From NCBI GenBank assembly GCA_028641055.1, contig CM054059.1, positions 435,678,167 through 435,742,166 on the forward strand: a stretch of 64,000 nucleotides of DNA, written 5' to 3'. Below the pieces are notes generated by a model that was given only the letters and a program-made list of their open reading frames with translations, was not told where the DNA came from and searched no databases. The DNA is from Alopecurus myosuroides. Lineage: Eukaryota > Streptophyta > Magnoliopsida > Poales > Poaceae. Positions 55,048 to 64,000 of this stretch are shown piece by piece. The stretch's first letter is position 1, and each line of letters opens with the position of its first letter. The translations under genes were made by a program, and so were the position numbers.

Positions 55048-55457
55048 CAATTGGGTCTTAGTCTTTGCAATGTGGTTTATAAGGTGATTTCCAAATGCTT
55101 GCAGCAATGTAGTTTAAGAAGGAATTATAAAGTCACTAAGGATATGCATTGTGTATTGTGCCCTCTTAGGGCCTATGAGGATGCAATACACCTATTCTTT
55201 GAGTGCAATTTTAGTTTCTGAGTTTGGTATTACTTGCAGATTTATTGGAATGGAGCTCATGACATTCAAGGTTCCATATGTGCAACCGTACCAGCTTTTG
55301 CGAAACCTTTCTTCACGGAGGTGGAAATTCTAGCTTACTAGCATGTTTGGAAGCAAAGGAATGGCAAGATATTTAAGCTTGAGAGACCATCCTTTGTGAG
55401 ATGGAAGAGGAATTTTATTCATGATATTTTCTTGCTTGGGCATAGCGTTAAAAAATA
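55048..55457 (+). pseudogene. LINE fragment with in-frame internal deletion
   Basis: The plus-strand frame has LSLCNVVYKVISKCLQQ, the RPISLCNV-type RT block of plant LINEs, joined after about 20 residues to CVLCPLRAYEDAIHLFFECN, the zf-RVT cysteine motif near the C-terminus. More than 1 kb of RT between them is missing. A TGA follows at about 55219, after which the C-terminal sequence continues with further changes. Confidence 0.7.
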
Positions 55458-55499
55458 AGCATCTCCAATCCCTTATGGCCTAGATAAGCAGTTTGCAGT

Positions 55500-56000
55500 T
55501 GAAAGAGCATGGTGCATCCATGTGTGATTTTGGTAATTAACGACAATCAATATGGACTAATGTTTTGATTGAATTATACTTCTAGAATTTGTCCATAGGA
55601 AATACTTGAGTTCTATGTGTTGGATTCAAGATGATCAAGCGATGACCATGGTGTTATTCATGTGAATATCCGAAGATTGGTCATGAGAGAGTTGATCATA
55701 TTACAAGTATATTTAAAAAAATAATATTGTGTGAACATTCATGTTTACCTTCGAAACATCATCATAATAAATAAAGAACAAAATATACCTGGTTGATCAA
55801 TACAAAGTGGAAAGATTTTATTCAAGTTGATCAACACACACAGATAGATTGTGTACCTTGTAAGATCTAGTGTTCCCATGGTATGGTAAGCAATTGTCCA
55901 TATAGTTTTGTGATATAACCTATGATATATCTATGATGGGTTATATATCTTTCCGCGTACTTGAATCAAAATGAATATTTTATATATCACCAAAACAAAA
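55500..56000 (+). mobile_element. Copia-like LTR fragment, plus orientation
   Basis: It starts TGAAAGAGCATGGTGCATCC and follows the same text as the LTR at 13530 and 23705 with many substitutions (for example ccataggaaatacttgagtt and 'gttgatcaacacaca'). It is therefore an older copy of the same LTR family. The right border is unclear. Confidence 0.55.
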
Positions 56001-56339
56001 TATTGGAGCTCCCTCTCAAAATATGCACATCCCCCTAAAGGTGTGCATTTAAAAATTAAATAAAAAAATTCAAAAATCAAGTGCTAGAGAGCTCCCTAAA
56101 TTTTTTAATCACATTTGCATATGGATAACAAGAATAAATTGGATGTTGTATTTTGATATAGAGATCATACCTTATACATAATAACGAGGAATTTAAACCA
56201 ATGCATAAAGATTTCACCATAGATAACTCCAAACATCCATATTTCACACATAACGTAGTCTCACACATAAAAACATAATCTCACATAAAAAAGAAAATGA
56301 GTTCAACTTAAGATAAATGGACACAAGATCTAGACAAAT

Positions 56340-57490
56340 GACAAAAGAACATGCCTGTGTCCGACCCTTGCAAATCCCTCTTCACTAAGAAACTCATTTG
56401 GGGTGTAGTTCTTGACCTCGAAGCCATTGTCACTTATAATGACCAAAATGGGAAGATTGTGTTGACGTTGAACTTTATTGGAGAAGTCGATGACGGCTTG
56501 TTGGTCTCACTATTCAACTTGAATAAATAAACCCAAGTAAGTCTTGAATAGACATCGACAATCGCCAAAAAATATTTCTTCCCACCAAGACTAGCTTCGG
56601 GAACGACACCAAAGAGATCCACATGAAGAAGTTCCAATATCCTCTTTGATGAAATGATAGTCTTGCTTGGGTGGAGAGAATAATGCATTTTTCCTTCAAC
56701 ACAAGCCCTACAAACACGATCTTTGGCAAAGGAAACATTTTATTTTAGTCCGAGGATGTGGCCACCCTTGTGAAGGGTTTGCAAAGTTCTCAATTGACAT
56801 GGGATAGGCGGAGATGCCACAACCACAACCACCCCATGTCGGCCTTTCCGAATAGACACATCGCTTTGAGTGTTGGTTGACCCCAAAAAATCTACCACAT
56901 ACAACTCATTTTTGACATGCCCAACGAAGGCGACTTGTAGAGTCTTGCACCACAAGAGGGCCACGAGATCAGGTTCAAAGAAGACGGAAAACCCATCTTC
57001 CCTAGAGCAAGAACTGAAAGTAAATTATAACCGAGGGTATCAACAAGCATGACATTTACAAGAGTGATATTTGGAGCAAATACCACCTTGTCGAGACATG
57101 TTACCTCTGATTTTTATTTATCTCCATATGTGACGGTTGCTTGATTTATAATTGGTCTTAACACCTTCATGAGCTCCTTGCTTCTGGTCATATGACTTGT
57201 GCATCCACTATCAAGCACCCATTTTGACCCACCGGAAGCATGGTACTATAAGAAATAATTGCTTGGATTTAGATTCCCATCTTTCAATGGGTCCTCTTAC
57301 GTTAGCCACATGGGTCTTGGGAACCCAAATAGAGTAGTCAATGAAATCAACATTAGACCAACGTATGTTGCATACACAACACCATAATAATACTCGAAGA
57401 GAATATAATGAGGGTTGTTAGTTCCCGCAGAGTTAATACGAGAGGTTTCTTCCCTAATGGAATCACCACTCGGAATGACATTCTTCATTG
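56340..57490 (-). pseudogene. Copia-type pol remnant (gag-preintegrase and integrase)
   Basis: Minus-strand frames carry Copia integrase blocks (LELLHVDLFGVVPEASLGGK, YFLAIVDVYSRLTWVYLF, near 56640-56520, with an out-of-frame continuation near DNGFEVKN at 56430). Further upstream is a GAG-pre-integrase segment (HVKNELYVVDFLG, GYNLLSVLALGKMGF). Frames are broken by stops. Its orientation is opposite to the adjacent LTR at 55500, so the two are not a simple single element. Confidence 0.7.
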
Positions 57491-57494
57491 CTTA

Positions 57495-57913
57495 TTAATA
57501 CGTTGCAAACGTATCTATAATTTTTGATGCTCCATGCTTGTTTTCTATCCAATGCCTTAATGTTTTCTACATATTTTTCACATTTTTTTCTTTGTTTTCC
57601 GGATGTTTTCATAGAATAACCTATTAGCGAGATGCCCCGGGCGAGTTGTTGTTTTCTGCTGTTTTTCTATTTAAAAAAGTTCTTAAAGAAATATTCTCGG
57701 AAAGGGAAAAAAATCCACGGAGATCATTTTTTACCCGGAACGAAGACAAAGTCCAAAGAAGAGCCGGAGGGGAGGGGTGCTAAGCGTGGCCCTACCCTAG
57801 GCCGCGCCTGGTGGGCCCCTGGCTGCCCCGGCTGCCGCCTCTCTTCGCCTCTTCGCCTCTTCGCCTATAAATTTCCCTTAACCCTAAAACGTTCAGGGAC
57901 TGAGTTATTTTCC
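57495..57913 (+). mobile_element. LTR fragment, plus orientation, cut by the assembly gap
   Basis: It begins near 'aacgtatctataatttttgatgc', has a TATAAATT box at about 57870 after three 'cttcgcct' repeats, and ends in the N gap. It is related to the LTR at 11641-13510 (shared gcctcttcgcctata and the 'aacctattag...agatg' block). Confidence 0.5.
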
Positions 57914-58013
57914 NNNNNNNNNNNNNNNNNNNNNNNNNNNNNNNNNNNNNNNNNNNNNNNNNNNNNNNNNNNNNNNNNNNNNNNNNNNNNNNNNNNNNNN
58001 NNNNNNNNNNNNN
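57914..58013. other. Assembly gap (100 N)
   Basis: Exactly 100 N, the usual placeholder for a gap of unknown size. Sequence on either side belongs to retroelements in opposite orientation. Confidence 0.98.
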
Positions 58014-58829
58014 TTGATCAAAGCTAGCAAATAAGAACGGGGTACATAAGATACATCTACTCAAATAACTCAAGAGAAACAATTGCAATCTCAGATTCAA
58101 TAACTCATAGAAAAGATCCACCACATAGGAATTACAACGGTGCCCGTAATCATGTGAGGCAGCTCATACGGATCTAATTAGTGAAGCACATAGAGAGACA
58201 GATACAAGTTCTACTTCCACAAACCCATAGCCCTGGGGTGGACTACTCCCTCTTCATGGAGATGTCGATGGAGATGGTGTTGGAGGGGTAGGAGATCACA
58301 CCGGCGGCGCCCCGCCGGAGTTTTCCCCCTCCAATCTGGAACTTCTGGTCTCTGTTTTGGTGTTTCGGTGTTTTGGCGGCGCTCTCCTCCGTAAGGGTAC
58401 GGGGGACCCTTTTTATAGTCGGTTTTAGGTCAAGACGGAGTCGGTAAGTCGGAGATGGAAGGAATTGGGGCCACAGGGGCCAAAAGGGGGCCTCTCACGC
58501 GGCCAAGGAATCTGGCCGCGTGGAGGGTCCTCTTTTGGGCCTCCTTTCCCAATTCTCGTGGATCCTTCGCCCGCAAGTCTTCTCCTTCCAAGAAAATGAC
58601 CCCCGCAGATTTTCAGGTGATTTCGCGGAAGTTTGCCCCCTGAAACGTCAAAAATATAGAAAACGGGGTTTCTGACAGGCAGGGTTAATTCCATAAAAGT
58701 TGGGGGACTTTGTAATTTAACCCCAAAATACTATAAAACATTGAATTATACCCTTATATGATGCAATATGTAATAGAAAACCATGTGAAAATGTGCAAAA
58801 TTCATCTATGCATTTTACATGCATCAACA
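58014..58829 (-). repeat. 3' LTR of gag-protease Athila-like element (partial, minus strand)
   Basis: Read on the minus strand it starts TGTTGATGCATG at 58829, right after AAGCTTGGGGA, which could serve as the polypurine tract. It has a TATAAAAAG promoter box (about 58419-58411) followed by a GC-rich leader and runs into the gap. The match to the opposite LTR (63566-64000) cannot be tested, because different parts of the LTR are present. Confidence 0.5.
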
Positions 58830-61192
58830 TCCCCAAGCTTAACCCATGCTCGTCCTCGAGTCTGAAGGTGATAAAACTAAGATGGGTTTTGCATATTGAA
58901 ACAATCATGGGATATCAAGGAGGATTATTCATGCTACATATAATCAAATGATTAATACTAGAAATGAGTAGCAATATACAATTCATGTTGTAAGAAATAT
59001 CAAATATGTAAGCAAAGATGCTTCATGAAAGTTCACAAAGTGTATAATGAAATAAAAGCACTATGGACCAAATGCATACACAAAATGAAAAATAAAATCC
59101 TATATTGGTCAAAGAATAGCATAATGGAGAACAGAAAATATGGTGGACACTTTGGAGAAAATTGAGTAGAGGTAAAACATGATCAAGTCTTATTTAGCCT
59201 CTAAATTATTCAACTAAAATTACTAATTGAAATGTGGTATCCATTTATCTAGGACTCTCATTGCCCCTTTATCACTAGCATCTTAAAATTGTGAGTATTG
59301 AAGTAATGAGAATGACAAGGTGGTTGAAAGCCTCATGCCCCGTGAGTGTGAAAACCTACTCCATGATTACTCAACTTAAGATTACTAATAAGCTTTGTAT
59401 AATCATAATAAGTATTAATGACATCATAGAGAACCGCAAAGAGGTACCTCTTGCCCCATGACATGGAAACAAGCCCATGTTACAATGACAAGATGAACAA
59501 ACGGAGTAGACTCATCATCCTTTTTATTTTCATTCACTATTATGCATAGCTTCTTATTTTATTATAGGATGTGTTGTAGAGTCACTCAAGCTGTAAGTAA
59601 ATTTCCACCATGATAAAGCATGGCTTGGGTTAGCGTCCCAATGCGTTTGTCTAGTCATATAGATACTTACTCATCAAAACTTACTATTCCTCTATTTCAT
59701 TTCGGCATGGCAGGAGTCCAAAAACAAAAGTACATGATATCAACCAAATGCAAATTTTTTGTGCAATGTTGAAAGCTTTCCGGTGATACACGTTTATAGC
59801 TAGCTCCCAACCACACACTTGTCAAACGCAAACTTGTGGCTCCCATTATTGGGTCATGTTTATTAGATGCATAAAAAGTAAAGTGTGCCTTCAAAAGTTC
59901 GTGAGAGTCCTATCCCAAGTTCAACCCATGACAATTAATAAAGTGAATATCTTAATTTAGAACATAAATAACACAATAACATGGTGAACATACTCGGAAT
60001 AGCAATGAAGCTAATGGGAAGATATGGTGGACTCACTGGAAATACTTGGCTAAGGAGTGTTGGAAACAAGTTTTTACTTGTTGGAATTTTTAAATTTTTG
60101 GGCTAGCAAGAGGGAGATAGTTGACCAGCTACTATGCATGCATATGTCCATAGAACTACTCATTTCATGAAAAACTAAATAAACCAGCAATTAACATCAA
60201 GGACATGAATAAGAGATAGCTCAAGACAACATTATTGCAAATTTATACACATAAAAAGCCTATAAATCATGCAAACATATGTAGCTCTTCAAATCAACCA
60301 TGGCATCCCTATTCCAAGTTATAATACTAGCATCCAATACATTACAACCCCAAACTCCAGTAGCTCAATCTCATATAAAATAATGGTGGTGGTCTTATCA
60401 AAACAAAAATAAAAACAAACACTAGATGCTTCAAGTCTCTACGATAAATGCTTTGCTTAGAAAAAAAGAAAGTAGACGTGTGCTAACCAAAAGAGTGTAG
60501 CTCCAGTGGGGTGTTCATCACATCGCCAAGATTATGGATTTCACCATTTTTGGATGTCTTGAGGCGCAGCTCCTCTATTCCCTGTGAAAAAAACTTCACA
60601 AAACATGTTTCTCCCATTCTTTTTCTGTGGGGTGAGATTAGCAAGGACAAACAAATCACATGCTTTCTGTGCAAAATTCCAAATAAAATGCTCCAGTAGA
60701 TAGAAAATAAGGTTCATTATGTTGTATGTTCACTCTCTTGCTTGAAAGAATCATGTAAATTCGATTCCCAATCCCAAAGAGTGCATAAAACAAAAGAAGG
60801 CAGAATCTGTCCAGAAAAGAAACAGCAGCAAAACGAACGTTTTTCCCTAATCTAGACTCGTCAAAAAATTAAGCCAATTTTTGTGCTTACAGAGGACGAA
60901 AAGTTGCAGAACATACTAAAAAATTAGCTCAATCTGACATACCAATAAAAAACGTAAAATCATACGGTGAGCAGGCTCGTGCTGAAACAGAAATTTCATG
61001 CACTAGGATAGCAACTTATAAGTCCAAATGGGTTTGACTTGACTCTTTATTGAAAACTCTAGAATTAAAAAAAAAAACTAATCTCTTGAGACAGCAAGAG
61101 GACACTAGGAAAATCCAAACAAAAACAACCTGGTTGCCTCCCGTAAAGCGCTTTCTTTATAGCCATATAGCTAGGCTTTACTTACTTGATAA
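58830..61192 (-). other. Non-coding internal region of the gag-protease element
   Basis: About 2.4 kb of AT-rich DNA between the protease end and the 3' LTR, where an autonomous Athila relative would have RT, RNase H and integrase. No pol motif was found in any frame. Short frames are chance. Confidence 0.55.
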
Positions 61193-63208
61193 TCAAGAGG
61201 GATAAATCTCATGAGGGAGCTTGTTCTTCAGCGTGCCCCTCTTCCTTGGGAAGTGCTCCATGCTTTTCTTGTGAGGGAACTGAAACTTGACATTCCCTTC
61301 CTTGGAGTCTATGATTGCACCTGTAGTACGAAGAAAAGATCTACCCAAAATAATAGGACTAGGGGATTTATCCCCCATATCCATAATAATGAAATCAACG
61401 GGTACGAAAGTCATGTGCAATTCAATCATAACATATTTTACTTGTCCTACAGCATGTTTAGTAGAGTTATCAGCAAGGACAAATTCACTTGAGCACTTTT
61501 CTAAATTTTCTAGTTCTAGCAATTCATATAATTCTTTAGAGAGTACCGATACACTAGAACCTAGATCTAACATAGCATGGTGAATTTCTTTTCCAATTGA
61601 AACTAGCACCTTGGGGATCCATGCATCCCCAAGCTTAGGAGGTATCATGGCCTCATTCTTGTACCTAGAAATTTTTTCTTTCAAGACATGATTAGCAATA
61701 TAAGATCCAAAGCCAGGTTGATTAACATTTATAGTGGGATCACTAGCAAATTTTTGTAGAGTAGCAATAAGTTCTTGCAAGCTACTTTTTTCTAAATCAA
61801 GCAATGGATCCTTAATTTCAGTAAGCATCATAATTTCCTCTACTTTACTCTCTAATTTAGCTAGCATGCTTGATTCATGAGGACTAGTTTCATCTTTGCT
61901 TGCAAGATAAGACATATATGGAAGTAAATATTCAGGGTACTTCACTATTTCATTCAAAGTTTCTTCTAAGCTAGTCGGGACATGCTCACTTGTATTCTCA
62001 GCAATATGATCAATATTTTCAATAATAGAAGCAGCAATAGTAATAGAATTCATTCCTACACTAGGTTGTGCTTGTGGCTTTCCTGCTGACATGCTTAATA
62101 GAGTTGCTTGATTATGAGCTAATTTTGACAATGCTTTATCTAAATTCGAAGATTGAAGTTGCAATCCTTTAATATCACTACTAATGGATGCAATAGACTT
62201 ATTTAACTCATGTATCATAGAATTGTGACTAGCAACTTGTTCCATAAGAAATTTATTAGATTCAGAAATTTCACTAGAAGGCTTCCACTTATTTTCATTA
62301 ACATTAGGATATGGAACAAAAGGTTTATTTGGCACATAAGGAGGTTTACTATATGAATTGTAAGCATTACCAAAACCATTTCTACCATAATTCCTAACAA
62401 AATTAACATCCACACTTTCAGAATTACTACCAACTAGCTCCTGCAAAGGCACATTCTCCATATTTTGTTTATTAATAAAACCAAGAGTAGTGTCTATTTT
62501 AGAAGACAAATCATTGGTTTCTTCAATTGAGTTTATTTTCTTAGTGGGATTGGGTGCTATTTCAGTATTCCATTGACTATAATTTTGCAATATGCTTTCT
62601 AATATGCTCTTAGCCTCTCCTACAGTTTTACTCATAAAGGCACCTCCAGCAGCAGAATCAAGTATATTTCTAGACATGTAGTTTAGACCATTATAAAAAG
62701 AGTGTAGTATGGTCCATTCATTTACTCCATGTGATGGGCATGTTCTAATCATTAATTTAATTCTATCCCATGCCATGGCTACATGTTTATTATCATTTTG
62801 CCTAAATGAGAGGATATTATTCCTATTTTGCAAAATTTTAACGGGAGGATAATATTTCTTAATGAAAGCTTCTTTTAAATCATCCCAAGACTTTATACTA
62901 GCTGTAGGTAGTGAAAGTAACCATTCTTTAGCCTTTCCTCTAAGTGAAAAAGGAAATAATTTCAGTTTTAAAACACTACTTTCCACATTTTTAAATTTTT
63001 GCATATAACATATTTCCATGAAATCATGAAGATGCATAGAGGCATCCTCCATAGCACTACCACCAAATTGCTCTCTAGTAATTAAATTCAATAAACTAGG
63101 ACTTACTTCATAGCTTTCACCTTGTATTTCAGGTGTAGTAATTGGCCTAGCAATGAATTGGTCATTGGGTGTATTTGTGTAGTCACTTAATTTAGTTCTA
63201 TCACCCAT
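61193..63208 (-). CDS. Gag-protease protein of an Athila-like non-autonomous element
   Basis: An intact 671-residue frame from ATG 63208 to a stop at 61193. Residues about 40-190 form the gag domain (EDASMHLHDFMEICYM, FSLRGKAKEWLLSLP, SWDDLKEAFIKKYYPP, AWDRIKLMIRTCPSHG). A central Asn/Ser-rich region and a coiled-coil-like stretch (MEQVASHNSMIHELNKSIAS, about 325-345) follow. The C-terminal 120 residues are an aspartic protease with AMLDLGSSVSVLSKELYELL and the flap/end blocks FIIMDMGDKSPSPIILGRSF. The DLGS active-site form is the Athila variant. The frame ends after the protease with no RT. The PBS 330 nt upstream and LTR remnants on both sides show a structured element. A conserved gag without polymerase suggests dependence on an autonomous partner. 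Confidence 0.85.
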   Translation of the reverse strand: MGDRTKLSDYTNTPNDQFIARPITTPEIQGESYEVSPSLLNLITREQFGGSAMEDASMHLHDFMEICYMQKFKNVESSVLKLKLFPFSLRGKAKEWLLSLPTASIKSWDDLKEAFIKKYYPPVKILQNRNNILSFRQNDNKHVAMAWDRIKLMIRTCPSHGVNEWTILHSFYNGLNYMSRNILDSAAGGAFMSKTVGEAKSILESILQNYSQWNTEIAPNPTKKINSIEETNDLSSKIDTTLGFINKQNMENVPLQELVGSNSESVDVNFVRNYGRNGFGNAYNSYSKPPYVPNKPFVPYPNVNENKWKPSSEISESNKFLMEQVASHNSMIHELNKSIASISSDIKGLQLQSSNLDKALSKLAHNQATLLSMSAGKPQAQPSVGMNSITIAASIIENIDHIAENTSEHVPTSLEETLNEIVKYPEYLLPYMSYLASKDETSPHESSMLAKLESKVEEIMMLTEIKDPLLDLEKSSLQELIATLQKFASDPTINVNQPGFGSYIANHVLKEKISRYKNEAMIPPKLGDAWIPKVLVSIGKEIHHAMLDLGSSVSVLSKELYELLELENLEKCSSEFVLADNSTKHAVGQVKYVMIELHMTFVPVDFIIMDMGDKSPSPIILGRSFLRTTGAIIDSKEGNVKFQFPHKKSMEHFPRKRGTLKNKLPHEIYPS

Positions 63209-63538
63209 TTTAACAGTTTTTATGTAGTTTTTATTTTTTTATGCAAAACAAAAATAAAGTAACTAAGCAAATTCGAAATACTAAAATAAACTAGATAACT
63301 AAATGCAAAACTAAAATGCAAACTAAAATAAAATATGGAAGACAAAACAAAAAACAAGAACAAAATAAAACAAAAACAAAAACAAGACAAGAAACAAAAC
63401 AATCTACTTGAAAGAAGGTGGAGATAGAAAGGATGGTACTCATGTAGGTGCAACCTCCCCAAGCTTAGGTGTTTGCACACCTTGTTGGTGATGAAGACTT
63501 CTTGTGAGCTCCCTTGGACAACTCCTTCACCTATGGCT

Positions 63539-63555
63539 CCCCGGCAACGGCGCCA
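63539..63555 (-). other. tRNA-Asp-type primer-binding site
   Basis: The plus strand reads CCCCGGCAACGGCGCCA, the 3' end of plant tRNA-Asp(GUC) including CCA. The minus strand is therefore its exact complement, as in Athila elements. It lies about 10 nt from the LTR end. Confidence 0.88.
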
Positions 63556-63565
63556 GAAAAACGCT

Positions 63566-64000
63566 TGATGGCTAGGTTGAGACTCCAAGTGCAGAGTGTG
63601 TAGCTAGTGGCAAGCCTTCTTCCCCACGAGGGTGACTCGAGGGTTTATATCGAACTCTTGGGGAGCCAGTATTTCAGCAGTTGTCTTCCAAGCTTCCTCC
63701 AGGATCCTGCAAACAAGTAGAGAATTTTGTGCCCTCAACCTCACCAAGTGGTTGTCAAGCACAAGGTGTGAGACTTCTAAATTGCAATGCAAAACTGAAA
63801 GTAAATGTGCAATAATTAAATCTACTACTAAATGCAAATGAGAAAATAAATATGCAATGGATTGTTTTGTATTTTTGTGATGCAAGTGGTGATGGAGATA
63901 ATGTAAATTCGAAATGGAGATGCAAGTAAAGTAAAGTGCAAGTAAAGTAAATTGCAGCAAAGTAACTAGAGTGTTTTCTTATAATTAAAATAGGACCGGG
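63566..64000 (-). repeat. 5' LTR of gag-protease element (partial, runs off the window)
   Basis: On the minus strand the LTR ends ...CTAGCCATCA at 63566. It is cut by the window end at 64000. Domain-less frames here are chance. Confidence 0.65.

Noticed and set aside
61211..61583. Plus-strand frames opposite the gag-protease gene
   Set aside because: Shadows of the intact 671-residue minus-strand frame.

Overview
This is a window of a large, repeat-rich grass nuclear genome. Stowaway MITEs with TA target duplications, nested Gypsy and Copia retrotransposons, a grass-type Helitron end, GC-rich split genes and a 100-N scaffold gap all point to a Pooideae grass, most likely Triticeae. The species cannot be fixed from the sequence alone. 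Three host genes are visible. Nearly everything else is transposable-element (TE) sequence.

Host genes: (1) at the left edge, minus strand, the first exon of an ankyrin/VIK-like Raf-type kinase gene (479-817) that continues out of the window; (2) a complete five-exon plus-strand gene for a DUF1997 protein (48180-49371); (3) tail-to-tail with it, a four-coding-exon minus-strand gene for a secreted, GPI-anchored X8-domain protein of the callose-binding type (51110-52379), probably with an upstream 5'UTR exon near 53.5-53.7 kb. A partial copy of the DUF1997 gene's 3' end lies between genes 2 and 3.

TE layout: 2.1-3.85 kb is a candidate DNA transposon with opposed TGCTTCC/GGAAGCA motifs. 4.4-8.5 kb holds GC-rich non-coding retroposon-like units in opposite orientations and two Stowaway MITEs. 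9.2-11.1 kb is a 5'-truncated LINE with a 37-A tail. 11.6-13.5 kb is an LTR fragment split by a 448-bp non-autonomous Helitron. 13.5-25.2 kb is a Copia-like LTR split by element 1 (13734-23699, TSD CTTAT). 27-45.8 kb is a nest: an Athila-like Gypsy element (minus strand) is interrupted by element 2 (29002-42242, TSD AAAAT) and bordered by a third TAT-like element (LTR 27810-28337). That Athila-like element sits in an older LTR (45830-46741). 55-57.9 kb has LINE and Copia debris. 58-64 kb is an Athila-like element coding only for gag and protease.

The most interesting content is the pair of related TAT-lineage Gypsy elements. Each carries, between pol and the 3' LTR, an antisense multi-exon gene with its own TATA box and a PF04195-type ('putative gypsy type transposon') first coding exon. 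In each, the gag frame starts inside the 5' LTR and is translated through the primer-binding site. Element 2 has gag, protease, RT, a degenerate RNase H, an additional RNase H and integrase, but also a gag frameshift and a missing catalytic Asp. Element 1 lost about 3 kb of pol, yet its LTRs differ at only 3 of 480 positions.
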